From Pseudomonas fluorescens (GTDB taxonomy: Bacteria > Pseudomonadota > Gammaproteobacteria > Pseudomonadales > Pseudomonadaceae): DNA of 64,000 nucleotides. Where the stretch lies: contig NZ_JSAK01000021.1 in NCBI RefSeq assembly GCF_000802965.1, positions 33,730-97,729 on the forward strand. The letters run 5' to 3'. Shown here piece after piece: positions 35,524 to 44,124 of the stretch (position 1 is the stretch's first letter; every line of letters begins with the position of its first letter). Under the pieces are notes generated by a model. The model ran no database searches, was not told the origin of the DNA, and worked only from the letters and a program-made list of their open reading frames with translations. The position numbers and the translations under genes are program-made.

Positions 35524-35784
35524 CTAACAGACCAGCGTGCCGGGAAAGCTTTCCGGTTCATCGCCGGACACGGGCAGTGCCGCATTGTACGCACTGATCA
35601 GCTCACGGGCGTATTGCGCCTTATCGTTATCCACCGCCAGGCCCAATAACCCGTAGATCGGCAGTTCGCCGGTGCCGCCCACCAGATCACGGCCGACCAG
35701 ATGCGCTTCGATGCCTTCGCTGGCGAGCATGCCTTGCAGCAACTCGCCCTCCATCAGGTTTTCCGGCTCGTAGATTCGCTGCAT
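35524..35784 (-). CDS. DUF2007 family putative signal-transducing protein
   Basis: 86 aa, MQRIYEPENLMEGELLQGMLASEGIEAHLVGRDLVGG. The N-terminal pattern (position on membership, GMLASEGIEA) is that of DUF2007 proteins. A short acidic C-terminus ends in FPGTLVC. It lies 9 bp after the cysteine-rich gene. Function unknown. Confidence 0.75.
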   Translation of the reverse strand: MQRIYEPENLMEGELLQGMLASEGIEAHLVGRDLVGGTGELPIYGLLGLAVDNDKAQYARELISAYNAALPVSGDEPESFPGTLVC

Positions 35785-35793
35785 ATACGCCCC

Positions 35794-35976
35794 TCATTCG
35801 TTTTCGCTGAAGACTTCCAGGAACCAGTCCTCTTCGTGAACCTGCAGCACGAACGTAATCGGCCGACAACAGACCTGACAGTCCTCGATATAGGTCTGAT
35901 CGCCGCCAGACAAGTCGACAGTCGTTTCGACTTCCTCACCACAATACGGACATTCATACTGCGCAGTTTCCAGCAT
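35794..35976 (-). CDS. CPXCG-type cysteine-rich small protein
   Basis: 60 aa. Two cysteine pairs (ECPYCGEE at residues 8-15 and CQVCCRP near 35) form a probable zinc ribbon, and the remainder is acidic (ETTVDLSGGDQTYIED, EVFSENE). It is co-oriented with the DUF2007 gene and probably coupled to it. Function unknown. Confidence 0.8.
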   Translation of the reverse strand: MLETAQYECPYCGEEVETTVDLSGGDQTYIEDCQVCCRPITFVLQVHEEDWFLEVFSENE

Positions 35977-36116
35977 CGCGGTCTCCCAGGTGACTTGTGC
36001 GTATAATCGCCGGTCTATTTGCAGGGCTATTTTTGTCTGGCTACTTTTTTCAGACCGTACCCCGCCGGTTTTCGATCAAAACCTTTACTTACCCTAGCCG
36101 TTTCTAACAAGAGAGC

Positions 36117-37283
36117 ATGATGGGCGAATTCGATGCCATCCGACCTTACGACGACAGCGAAGTCCCAGCGGTGCTGGCACGACTGCTCAGCGACAAGGCG
36201 TTTCTAGATATCCTCACCCACTTCCGCTTCCCGCGTTTCGCTGGCGCTTTAGGCTGGGCGCTCAAACCTCTTATAGCCCATCGACTGCGTCGTGAGTTCG
36301 CCGGCGTCCATTCGGTCGCCACGCTACAGGACAAAGTCGAGGTTTACGTCGACCACACCATCGAGCGCGCCACCGACGGCGTGACGTACACCGGCGTCGA
36401 GCAATTCAAGTCCGGCAGCGCCTATCTGTTCATCGCCAACCACCGCGACATCGTGATGGACCCGGCCTTCGTCAACTACGCCGTGTATCACGCTGGCCTG
36501 CCGACCCCGCGCATTGCCATTGGTGACAACTTGCTGCAAAAGCCCTTCGTCAGCGATTTGATGCGCCTGAACAAGAGCTTCATCGTGCACCGCTCGATCA
36601 CTGGCCGCCGTGAGAAGATGGCGGCGTATCAGCTGCTGTCGGCGTACATCAACCATTCGATCCGCAACGATTGCGCTTCGATCTGGATCGCCCAGGCCGA
36701 AGGTCGGGCCAAGGACGGCGACGACCGCACCGAGTCGGCGATCCTCAAGATGTTCCACATGAGTCGCAAGGACGAGCCGTTTGGCGAAGTCATCCGCTCG
36801 CTGAACCTGACCCCGGTGTCGATCAGCTACGAATACGACCCGTGCGATCAGGCCAAGGCCCGCGAGCTCTACATCCGCGCCACTACCGGCAGCTACACCA
36901 AGGTGCCGGGAGAGGATGACGTGAGCATCGCCAAAGGCATCACCGGCTATAAAGGCCGGGTGCATGTGCACTTTTCCGCGCCGATAACCGAGCTGTTCGA
37001 TGACACCAAGCAATTGGCGATCGAGATGGACAAGCAGATCCTCGGCGGCTACCGCTTGTTCCCGGTGCATTACCTGGCTTACGCGCAATGGAAAGACGCT
37101 GACCCGCAATTGCAGGTGCCGAACGCCGCGCAGGTGTTTGCCGCCGATGAATTGGCCAAGGCCAAAGAGCAATGGCAGCAACGCCTGGATGCTTGCCCCG
37201 AGGAACACCGTCCGTTCCTGGTGCTGCAATATGCGACGCCGGTGCGTAATCAGTATCGGGTGAAGGCGGGATTGCCGCTTTAA
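36117..37283 (+). CDS. 1-acyl-sn-glycerol-3-phosphate acyltransferase-like protein
   Basis: 388 aa. The acyltransferase motif reads ANHRDIVMDPAFV, in which the catalytic His is separated from the second Asp by five residues rather than the standard four (HX4D). The glycerol-phosphate motif is represented by AEGRAKDGDDRT. A second ATG one codon on is an alternative start. The family is predicted to acylate a glycerol-phosphate lipid or similar. An intrinsic terminator lies just after the stop. Confidence 0.75.
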   Translation: MMGEFDAIRPYDDSEVPAVLARLLSDKAFLDILTHFRFPRFAGALGWALKPLIAHRLRREFAGVHSVATLQDKVEVYVDHTIERATDGVTYTGVEQFKSGSAYLFIANHRDIVMDPAFVNYAVYHAGLPTPRIAIGDNLLQKPFVSDLMRLNKSFIVHRSITGRREKMAAYQLLSAYINHSIRNDCASIWIAQAEGRAKDGDDRTESAILKMFHMSRKDEPFGEVIRSLNLTPVSISYEYDPCDQAKARELYIRATTGSYTKVPGEDDVSIAKGITGYKGRVHVHFSAPITELFDDTKQLAIEMDKQILGGYRLFPVHYLAYAQWKDADPQLQVPNAAQVFAADELAKAKEQWQQRLDACPEEHRPFLVLQYATPVRNQYRVKAGLPL

Positions 37284-37293
37284 CGGCTGATAC

Positions 37294-37327
37294 GAAAACG
37301 GCGCCTTCAGGCGCCGTTTTGGTTTTT
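37294..37327 (+). terminator. Intrinsic terminator after the acyltransferase gene
   Basis: AAAACGGCGCC TTCA GGCGCCGTTTT stem-loop followed by GGTTTTT. Confidence 0.85.
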
Positions 37328-37344
37328 CCGATCACCACACAACC

Positions 37345-37442
37345 CGTGGCGAGGGAGCTTGCTCCCGCTGGGCTGCGAAGCGGCCCCAAAACCTGCCATT
37401 GCGGCTGCTGCGCAACCGAACGGGAGCAAGCTCCCTCGCCAC
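37345..37442. repeat. REP palindrome, TGTGGCGAGGGAGCTTGCTCCCGCT family
   Basis: CGTGGCGAGGGAGCTTGCTCCCGCTGGGCTGCGAAGCGGCC and the inverted GGGAGCAAGCTCCCTCGCCACAG. The centre is about 50 bp. Confidence 0.85.
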
Positions 37443-37457
37443 AGGATTTTGTCAGCT

Positions 37458-37742
37458 TCAGACCCGCGTGCTGATCCACGACACGAGCAAAGCCAATCCC
37501 AGGCAAGCAAAACCGAAACCGTAGAAAAACCGGTTCATGCGCAAGGTCGCGCCATCGAGCATCAACGTGGGCTCGTCGATGCGACGGCTCTGGCTCTGCG
37601 CCTCCAGGCTGGCCATCGCGCGCTGCTCACGGCGACGGGTGGCGTGCAGCAGCCATCCGCCGGGGCATGCAAAGAGCAGGGCCAGCAGGTTGATCAATTT
37701 GGCGGGATGGGCGGTTAACAGCGTCATCAAATGCAGCGACAT
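37458..37742 (-). CDS. Small two-helix membrane protein
   Basis: 94 aa, ATG 37742 (a GTG one codon upstream is possible). One hydrophobic segment is near the N-terminus (AKLINLLALLFACPGGWLL), a basic cytoplasmic-type loop is in the middle (HATRRREQRAMASLEAQSQSRR), and a second is at the C-terminus (FFYGFGFACLGLALLVSWIST). No family recognised. Divergent from the next gene. Confidence 0.6.
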   Translation of the reverse strand: MSLHLMTLLTAHPAKLINLLALLFACPGGWLLHATRRREQRAMASLEAQSQSRRIDEPTLMLDGATLRMNRFFYGFGFACLGLALLVSWISTRV

Positions 37743-37765
37743 CACAAACCTCGAACAAAACCGGT

Positions 37766-38143
37766 GTGGCAGCCACCGAACCGGCGACTGCGGCGCGGAT
37801 TCTACCGAAAGCCTCTACGCCTGCCCTCTCCTTTGCGACAAATAACGAGGGATTTGACCAGTGGTTGTCCTGCGTCACGGCTCCGTCATCTGAATACGTC
37901 ACTCTGGCGCCCCTCGAAACCGACACGGACCTCGTCATGTTGCACGCCGAAAACCAGGATCGCCTCTACCTCATTGCCCACAACGATGAACAACAAACCC
38001 TCGTCGGCAGCCTCGCCTTCAACGTTCAGGATCGGCATTGGCTGGTGTATTGCGCACTGGGTGGTCATCAACACGCAGATTTGCCGGAAGCGGATTTGCT
38101 GACCGGGGTGAGTGTGCTGGATTTCTACTCCCAAGCCGCCTGA
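37766..38143 (+). CDS. Hypothetical acidic protein
   Basis: 125 aa from GTG 37766, or shorter if translation starts inside (ATG 37937 gives 68 aa). The C-terminal half is compact and acidic with HAENQDRLYLIAHNDEQQTLVGSLAFNVQDRHWLVYCALGG. No signal peptide and no family recognised. Confidence 0.5.
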   Translation: MAATEPATAARILPKASTPALSFATNNEGFDQWLSCVTAPSSEYVTLAPLETDTDLVMLHAENQDRLYLIAHNDEQQTLVGSLAFNVQDRHWLVYCALGGHQHADLPEADLLTGVSVLDFYSQAA

Positions 38144-38156
38144 AATCCCCACTCCC

Positions 38157-38263
38157 CCTGTAGGAGCTGCCGCAGGCTGCGATCTTTTGATCTTGATCTT
38201 CGGCGTGCTTGGATCAGTCAGAACGCAAGATCAAAAGATCGCAGCCTGCGGCAGCTCCTACAG
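38157..38263. repeat. REP palindrome, GTAGGAGCTGCCGCAGGCTGCGATCTTTTG family
   Basis: CCTGTAGGAGCTGCCGCAGGCTGCGATCTTTTGATC and the perfect inverted copy GATCAAAAGATCGCAGCCTGCGGCAGCTCCTACAG. The best-preserved member in the window. Confidence 0.88.
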
Positions 38264-38279
38264 TTACGGTGCAGGCATT

Positions 38280-38318
38280 AAAAAGCCCGGGACCATCGCT
38301 GGTGCCGGGCTTTTTAAC
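38280..38318. terminator. Bidirectional intrinsic terminator
   Basis: AAAAGCCCGG-G-ACCA / TGGT-G-CCGGGCTTTT stem with one G.G mismatch; A-run left, T-run right. It ends the minus-strand YajG-type lipoprotein gene. Confidence 0.85.
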
Positions 38319-38331
38319 ATCTGGCAAAAGC

Positions 38332-38916
38332 TTACTCGGCGAGCACCTGACCTACGGTCGGGTCCTTGAACAGACGGGTCAAGGCATCGCTCAACACGTC
38401 GCTGACCAGTTTGGTGTTGGTTTCCTGGTTCGGCGCCATGCCGAAACGCTGGTCCAGGGATGCACCGTAACGACCGCTGTAGCGACGATTGGCGTTCTGT
38501 ACATCGGAGCGGAACGTCGCGCCGATGGTTGCCTCGGTCACATACATGCCTTCTTTAGGTGACTGATACTTCAGTTCGGTCAGGGTCACGGTGATTTGCG
38601 GTGCGTTCGCCGCATTGGACGTCGGGGTGAAGCCCAGCAAACGCACGGCCGCTTCAGCCTGAGCCTGCAACTTCGGCAGGATTTGCGCGCCCTGCACGGT
38701 AATTGCGCTGGTTTCCGGGTACAGACCGCCGCGGGTGCCCAGGGTTGGCGACGGACGCCCGTCCACCACACGCACCACCACAGGCTGGCCGCGACCGACC
38801 GGCGCCAGTTGAGCCGTCAACTTGGGTTCCGGGTTCAGTTGTTGCGGGCTGTGGGCGCAGCCGACCAGCGTCAAGGTGGTCACAGTGATCAAACCGAACA
38901 ACAGGCGTTGCAACAT
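38332..38916 (-). CDS. YajG-family lipoprotein
   Basis: 194 aa. The ATG at 38916 gives the lipoprotein signal MLQRLLFGLITVTTLTLVGCAHSP with lipobox cysteine C20; the longer frame lacks a signal. The mature sequence has RVVDGRPSPTLGTRGGLY and the repeated beta-strand pattern of YajG proteins. Function unknown. It has its own terminator. Confidence 0.85.
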   Translation of the reverse strand: MLQRLLFGLITVTTLTLVGCAHSPQQLNPEPKLTAQLAPVGRGQPVVVRVVDGRPSPTLGTRGGLYPETSAITVQGAQILPKLQAQAEAAVRLLGFTPTSNAANAPQITVTLTELKYQSPKEGMYVTEATIGATFRSDVQNANRRYSGRYGASLDQRFGMAPNQETNTKLVSDVLSDALTRLFKDPTVGQVLAE

Positions 38917-39116
38917 GCTCTTCTCTCCAGAATCAGGCACAAACAGGCCGGCAGTATAGCGGTGCGCCACTGCTGCGAACCAGCGCAACAATTTCAGAAA
39001 AATCTGACAAGGCTTTCAGACCGCGGTTCCTGTCACACACCTGTCACCCCTCATACACTTGCGCGTCACGGCTCACTGGCACTCTTCACAGCAGTCACCC
39101 CACACGGTACTTACCC

Positions 39117-39350
39117 ATGCGTTTTCTCATTTCCTTGTTCACACCACGCCCACTGCATCGCTGCTTCGCCCTGCTCGACCACAACGGCCATTGCCAGGCA
39201 TTCAAACAGTGCAGCCTGCAGCCGATGGGCGATGGCTGGGTAGAAATCGAAGAAATCCGCCTGAACTGGCTGCATCAACCGCTGCCTGCCAGCGCCCGCA
39301 TCAGCCAGCGTCAACCTCGCACGCGCGTGCAACAACTGCTGACCACCTGA
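39117..39350 (+). CDS. Small conserved-looking hypothetical protein
   Basis: 77 aa, MRFLISLFTPRPLHRCFALLDHNGHCQAFKQCSLQP then GDGWVEIEEIRLNWLHQPLP. No Shine-Dalgarno is obvious and no family is recognised. The N-terminal hydrophobic stretch is too short for a clear signal peptide. The residue composition and position suggest a real but uncharacterised gene. Confidence 0.5.
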   Translation: MRFLISLFTPRPLHRCFALLDHNGHCQAFKQCSLQPMGDGWVEIEEIRLNWLHQPLPASARISQRQPRTRVQQLLTT

Positions 39351-40089
39351 CCGAACGCCTAATAAAAGTCATTAAACACGACCAATTCCCTGCGTTTCTT
39401 CGCTACAATCTCCCCCCGATTATAAGGACGTCTCCTGATCGGGCCTCGCAGCATCGTCAATGCCCCGGTATTGACACCCCGCACCGCCCACAGAGAGCCG
39501 CCCACACAGATCGAGTGAAGCTGGCGCGCTTGCTGTTCCTTTGGCAAAACCTCCACTTTTCGCGAATCTGCAGAGCTGTCATTACGCTCGGTCACTGAGC
39601 TGTTTGCCCGTTTTGCCTGCCTTGTTTTCCTGGCGGCAAACCATCCGGGCACGGTGCCAGGCTGGGACAGCCCTTTTTTGAGGTTCACGTCTTCAAAAGA
39701 GCGTGAAAAAAACGGGTTTTCACAACTTCACAAGAGTGTGGCGAGCAAATGAATAGTTTTGCGTCTGAACATGCACCATTAGCGTCTAGTACAGCCCAAC
39801 GACACAGGACCGAGTACTCCTCGAACACCGGAGCCTGAAGCCTGTCCGCTACGGATTTGGTTGCACAAACGGATGTATCGACCATAAGTCGAATTGCCAG
39901 CCGCCCGTTGAAATGAGTTCATATGACTCTGAATAGACCCGGCCGGTAGCGTCCGTCGAAGTTGCAAAAAATTGCGAAGATTCGGACATGGCGATCCTGC
40001 CATGGGTATTTGGGGCAACACTGACACGCCCCGTCACTCCTGGCAGCCATGCCGTCAATTTGGTGCTGCAGATTTTGGAGACGCGTTAA
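39351..40089 (+). other. 739-bp region upstream of mqo without a recognised gene
   Basis: The only open frames are short and on the minus strand with poor composition. The stretch contains AT-rich patches near 39690-39760 and many small inverted repeats (GAGTACTCCTCG; GGCGATCCTGCCATGG around 39990-40005). A long mqo mRNA leader, a small RNA gene, or distal promoters are all possible. No known riboswitch pattern was identified. Confidence 0.4.
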
Positions 40090-41598
40090 ATGGCGCATAA
40101 CGAAGCAGTCGACGTAGTACTGGTTGGGGCCGGCATCATGAGTGCCACCCTTGCAGTGCTGCTCAAAGAGCTCGACCCCGCGATCAAGCTGGAAGTCGTC
40201 GAGCTGATGGATTCCGGTGCCGCGGAGAGTTCCAACCCGTGGAACAACGCCGGTACCGGCCATGCCGGCCTGTGCGAGCTGAACTACACGCCGCAGGCTG
40301 CCGATGGCGCCGTCGACATCAAGAAAGCCGTGCACATCAACACCCAGTTCGAGGTGTCGAAGCAGTTTTGGTCGTACCTGACCAAAAAAGGCACGTTCGG
40401 CTCGTGCAAAACGTTTATCAGCCCGGTGCCACACCTGAGTTTCGTGCAAGGCGACAGCGGCGTGTCCTTCCTCAAGGAACGCTTCAAGGTGCTGAGCAAG
40501 CACCACGCCTTCGCGGACATGGAATACACCGAAGACAAGGCCACTATGGCCGAGTGGATGCCGCTGATGATGCCTGGCCGCGATCCTGGCGAAACTCTCG
40601 CCGCAACCCGCGTGATCAACGGCACCGACGTCAACTTTGGCGCACTGACCAACCAGTTGCTCAAGCACCTGACCAGCGCACCCGATGCCCAGGTCAAGTA
40701 CTGCAAGCGCGTGACCGGTCTGAAGCGTAACAACGGTGGCTGGACTGTCAGCATCAAGGACGTCAACAGCGGCAATACCCGTGAAGTCGACGCCAAGTTC
40801 GTCTTCCTCGGCGCTGGCGGCGCGGCATTGCCGCTGCTGCAAGCTTCGGGCATCGAAGAGAGCAAAGGCTTCGGCGGCTTCCCGATCAGCGGCCAGTGGC
40901 TGCGTTGCGACAACCCGGAAGTGGTCAAGCACCACCAGGCCAAGGTCTACAGCCAGGCTGCCGTGGGTTCGCCGCCGATGTCCGTGCCACACCTGGACAC
41001 CCGCGTGGTCGATGGCAAGAAGTCCCTGCTGTTCGGACCTTACGCCGGTTTCACCACCAAGTTCCTCAAGCACGGCTCCTTCATGGACCTGCCGCTGTCG
41101 GTTCGCGCCGGCAACATCGGCCCGATGCTGGCGGTGGCGAAAAACAACATGGACCTGACCAAGTACCTGGTCAGCGAAGTGATGCAATCGATGGAGCAGC
41201 GACTGGAGTCCCTGCGTCGTTTCTACCCGGAAGCGAAAGCCGAAGACTGGCGCCTGGAAGTGGCCGGCCAACGGGTGCAGATCATCAAGAAAGACCCGAA
41301 AAAAGGCGGCGTTCTGCAGTTCGGTACCGAGCTGGTCGCGGCCAAGGACGGTTCCCTTGCCGCCCTGCTCGGCGCTTCGCCTGGTGCCTCGGTGACCGTT
41401 TCGATCATGCTGGAACTGATCGAAAAATGCTTCCCGGGCAAAGCCAAGGGCGAATGGGCTACCAAACTGGCGGAAATCTTCCCGGCCCGTGAAAAAGTCC
41501 TGGAAACCGACGCTACGCTGTATCGCAAGATCAACGCGCAGAACAACGTCGCGCTGGAACTGGTTGAAGCCAGCAGCGAAACCGAAAGCTACGCTTGA
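40090..41598 (+). CDS. mqo: Malate:quinone oxidoreductase
   Basis: 502 aa FAD enzyme of the membrane face, oxidising malate to oxaloacetate and reducing quinone. The FAD motif VVLVGAGIMSATLAVLLKEL is near residue 11. The family signatures SSNPWNNAGTGHAGLCELNYTP, FGPYAGFTTKFLKHGS and KGGVLQFGTELVAAKDGSLAALLGASPGAS are present. It replaces or complements NAD-malate dehydrogenase in Pseudomonas. Own terminator at 41609. Confidence 0.96.
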   Translation: MAHNEAVDVVLVGAGIMSATLAVLLKELDPAIKLEVVELMDSGAAESSNPWNNAGTGHAGLCELNYTPQAADGAVDIKKAVHINTQFEVSKQFWSYLTKKGTFGSCKTFISPVPHLSFVQGDSGVSFLKERFKVLSKHHAFADMEYTEDKATMAEWMPLMMPGRDPGETLAATRVINGTDVNFGALTNQLLKHLTSAPDAQVKYCKRVTGLKRNNGGWTVSIKDVNSGNTREVDAKFVFLGAGGAALPLLQASGIEESKGFGGFPISGQWLRCDNPEVVKHHQAKVYSQAAVGSPPMSVPHLDTRVVDGKKSLLFGPYAGFTTKFLKHGSFMDLPLSVRAGNIGPMLAVAKNNMDLTKYLVSEVMQSMEQRLESLRRFYPEAKAEDWRLEVAGQRVQIIKKDPKKGGVLQFGTELVAAKDGSLAALLGASPGASVTVSIMLELIEKCFPGKAKGEWATKLAEIFPAREKVLETDATLYRKINAQNNVALELVEASSETESYA

Positions 41599-41608
41599 TT
41601 TAGCCGCA

Positions 41609-41648
41609 TAAAAAAACGCCCCGTCCTCATTGAGGGCGGGGCGTTTTT
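41609..41648 (+). terminator. Intrinsic terminator of mqo
   Basis: Stem AACGCCCCGTCCTC / GAGGGCGGGGCGTT with ATT in the loop, followed by TTTTATT. Confidence 0.9.
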
Positions 41649-41667
41649 ATTATCGCTGAAAATCTTC

Positions 41668-41762
41668 TGTGGCGAGGGAGCTTGCTCCCGCTGGGCTGCG
41701 CAGCGGCCCCAACATCTTGTGAGCGCTGCGCACTCAAGCGGGAGCAAGCTCCCTCGCCACAG
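41668..41762. repeat. REP palindrome, TGTGGCGAGGGAGCTTGCTCCCGCT family
   Basis: TGTGGCGAGGGAGCTTGCTCCCGCTGGGCTGCGCAGCGGCCCC and the inverted AAGCGGGAGCAAGCTCCCTCGCCACAG. Confidence 0.85.
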
Positions 41763-41773
41763 GGAAAACGTAA

Positions 41774-42061
41774 TCAGCCGCGAGCCTTCTCGATCAACTC
41801 GATGTATTCCGGCGCATTGCGCTGATCCTTGATCAGGGCAACGAAGTCATTGCCGTGCTCATCCTTGCCGTTCACATCGAAACCAGCCTCGACAAAGAAC
41901 GTCAGGAAACGCTCGAAGTCATCGATACGCAGGCCACGGTAGGCCTTGATCAGTTTGTGCAACGAAGGCGAAGTGGCGTCGACCGGTTCGAAATCGAGGA
42001 ACAACTTGATCTGCTCATCACCGATCTCGTCACCAATCACTTGTTTCTTATCTTTACGCAT
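41774..42061 (-). CDS. PA4642-family small acidic protein
   Basis: 95 aa, MRKDKKQVIGDEIGDEQIKLFLDFEPVDATSPSLHKLIKAYRGL. A helical N-terminal part is followed by an ankyrin-like turn (FFVEAGFDVNGKDEHGNDFVALIKDQRNAPEY). It lies downstream of mqo on the opposite strand, as I recall for PA4642 in P. aeruginosa. Function unknown. Confidence 0.75.
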   Translation of the reverse strand: MRKDKKQVIGDEIGDEQIKLFLDFEPVDATSPSLHKLIKAYRGLRIDDFERFLTFFVEAGFDVNGKDEHGNDFVALIKDQRNAPEYIELIEKARG

Positions 42062-42124
42062 TGCCGACTCCAGCTCGCAGACATTTCACGGGGCGGGCAG
42101 TTTACCCCCGCGCGGGCGTCGCAC

Positions 42125-42610
42125 TCAACGCGGACGAACGCTGCCAGTGTGCAGATCAGCCCAGACATGGCCGTTGGCGTAGCTGAGGAACTGGCAATAC
42201 ACCGTGTCATTGCGTAGCAAGTCGATCACCACCCGGTATTGAGCCAGCGGGTAAAACATCGTCAAGGTCTTGCTCTTGTCGTCGTAGACCGGTTTTTTCA
42301 GGCTTTTGCTTTCGCCATCGAAGTTGACCAGCACCTGAGTGATCGTCGCGCCCTTGTTCAGGGATTTGCCCTTGAGGCGGATCATCAAAGGTGACGTGAC
42401 CGGAATCGGCTGTTGATTGGATTGACGTTGAGCGCCAACCACCACCGAATACTCGGTGACCTGCAAGAGTTGTTGCTGCTCGGGCTCGGCGTCACGCAGG
42501 GTCAGGTCATCCGGCGGCAGGAATTGCCCATGCATCGGCGCCGGTGCAGCGGCCAGTGGCAGGCTGAGGGTCAACAACAGGGCGGCGCAGCTGCGGATCA
42601 AAAGGCTCAT
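42125..42610 (-). CDS. Exported hypothetical protein
   Basis: 161 aa. The ATG at 42610 gives a signal peptide (SLLIRSCAALLLTLSLPLAAAPAPM); the ORF continues upstream without a start context and through a REP. The mature part is beta-rich with QLLQVTEYSVVVGAQRQSN, no cysteine motif and no family recognised. Probably periplasmic. Confidence 0.65.
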   Translation of the reverse strand: MSLLIRSCAALLLTLSLPLAAAPAPMHGQFLPPDDLTLRDAEPEQQQLLQVTEYSVVVGAQRQSNQQPIPVTSPLMIRLKGKSLNKGATITQVLVNFDGESKSLKKPVYDDKSKTLTMFYPLAQYRVVIDLLRNDTVYCQFLSYANGHVWADLHTGSVRPR

Positions 42611-42659
42611 GACGGGCTCCGGAGGGCGGGGCCGAGCACTGTAGCAGCCATCAGGTACT

Positions 42660-42743
42660 TGTAGGAGCCGGCTGCTGGCGAATAGTCGTCGCGGTTTATC
42701 AAATAAACCGCGTCGTCTTTTCGCCAGCAACCCGGCTCCTACA
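42660..42743. repeat. REP palindrome, GTAGGAGCCGGCTGCTGGCGA family
   Basis: TGTAGGAGCCGGCTGCTGGCGAA and the inverted TTTTCGCCAGCAACCCGGCTCCTACA; the centre itself is a palindrome, GCGGTTTATC/AAATAAACCGC. Confidence 0.82.
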
Positions 42744-42761
42744 AAAGGCATTACAGGGGTC

Positions 42762-43319
42762 TTACATGCCTTTAACGGCAAAAATCCCGTTGGCGTTACG
42801 CCAGTAGCCTTTGTAGTCCATGCCATAACCGAAGATGTAACGGTCGATGCACGGCAGACCGACGAAATCGGCTTTCAGATCCGGGCGAGCCTTGCGGTCG
42901 TGGTCCTTGTCGATCAGCACGGCGGTGTGCACCTTGCGCGCGCCGGCGTGTTTGCAGAAGTCGATGATCGCGCCCAAGGTGTGACCTTCGTCGAGGATGT
43001 CGTCGATGATCAGCACGTCACGGTCGATGAACGACACTTCCGGCTTGGCTTTCCAGAACAGCTCGCCGCCGCTGGTTTCATTGCGATAGCGGGTGGCGTG
43101 CAGGTAGGACGCTTCCAGCGGGAACTGCAGATGGGTGAGCAGCTTGCCGGCGAAAATCAGCCCGCCGTTCATCACACAGAACACCACCGGGTTGCTGTCC
43201 GCCAGTTGATCGTTGATGTGTGCACCGACGCGGGCGATGGCCGCCTCGACTTCAGATTCGGTGTACAGGCAGTCAGCCTCTCGCATGATTTGACGGATAT
43301 GCTCGAGATCAGCGGACAT
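42762..43319 (-). CDS. hpt: Hypoxanthine-guanine phosphoribosyltransferase
   Basis: 185 aa type I PRTase salvaging hypoxanthine and guanine with PRPP. The PRPP loop is VLIIDDILDEGHTLGAIIDFCK, and FVGLPCIDRYIFGYGMDYKGYWR is the base-recognition end. It is divergent from upp, making a purine/pyrimidine salvage pair that shares a 164-bp regulatory gap. Confidence 0.93.
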   Translation of the reverse strand: MSADLEHIRQIMREADCLYTESEVEAAIARVGAHINDQLADSNPVVFCVMNGGLIFAGKLLTHLQFPLEASYLHATRYRNETSGGELFWKAKPEVSFIDRDVLIIDDILDEGHTLGAIIDFCKHAGARKVHTAVLIDKDHDRKARPDLKADFVGLPCIDRYIFGYGMDYKGYWRNANGIFAVKGM

Positions 43320-43483
43320 GGTGCTCTCCAGGGGATGGCGGATTCAGGAAAAGCGGGCAAAGGTACGCATCAAGCGAGGCCAGATCAAGCGTTTGTGGAC
43401 TAACGTACTGTATGTCTATAGGACAACACCCTCGGATAGATTAATCTAGGCCGGTTTTTTTGCCCGCCGCCGGAGCCTTTCCC

Positions 43484-44122
43484 ATGCCCATCCTCGAGAT
43501 CCGCCACCCGCTGATCCGTCATAAACTTGGCCTGATGCGCCGCGCAGACATCAGCACCAAGAATTTCCGTGAGCTCGCTCAGGAAGTCGGCGCCCTGCTG
43601 ACCTATGAAGCCACCAAAGACCTGCCGCTGGAAACCTACGATATCGAAGGTTGGTGCGGCACGGTGTCGGTCGAGAAAATCGCCGGCAAGAAGATTACTG
43701 TAGTACCGATCCTGCGCGCCGGTATCGGCATGCTTGAAGGTGTACTGAGCCTGATCCCGGGCGCCAAAGTCAGCGCCGTGGGCGTGGCGCGCAACGAGGA
43801 AACCCTCGAAGCCCACACCTACCTGGAAAAACTGGTCCCGGAAATCGACGAACGGCTGGCCATGATCATCGACCCGATGCTTGCCACCGGTGGTTCGATG
43901 GTCGCTACCATCGACCTGCTGAAAAAGGCTGGCTGCAAGGACATCCGCGCCATGGTGCTGGTCGCCGCGCCGGAAGGCATCGCCGTGGTCGAGAAAGCGC
44001 ACCCGGACGTGATCATCTACACCGCTTCCATTGATCAAAAACTCAACGAACACGGTTACATCATCCCGGGCCTGGGCGATGCTGGCGACAAGATCTTCGG
44101 CACCAAGCAGAAGGACGCGTGA
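43484..44122 (+). CDS. upp: Uracil phosphoribosyltransferase
   Basis: 212 aa, ATG 43484 with CGGAG upstream; starts MPILEIRHPLIRHKLGLMR. PRPP motif IIDPMLATGGSMVATIDLLKKAGC and uracil-site YIIPGLGDAGDKIFGTK at the C-terminus. Converts uracil plus PRPP to UMP. Its stop overlaps the region just before the permease start. Confidence 0.97.
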   Translation: MPILEIRHPLIRHKLGLMRRADISTKNFRELAQEVGALLTYEATKDLPLETYDIEGWCGTVSVEKIAGKKITVVPILRAGIGMLEGVLSLIPGAKVSAVGVARNEETLEAHTYLEKLVPEIDERLAMIIDPMLATGGSMVATIDLLKKAGCKDIRAMVLVAAPEGIAVVEKAHPDVIIYTASIDQKLNEHGYIIPGLGDAGDKIFGTKQKDA

Positions 44123-44124
44123 GC

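Noticed and set aside
39359..39885. Two minus-strand open frames in the mqo upstream region
   Set aside because: No start context, no recognisable motif and poor residue composition; they overlap in a way unlike real neighbouring genes.
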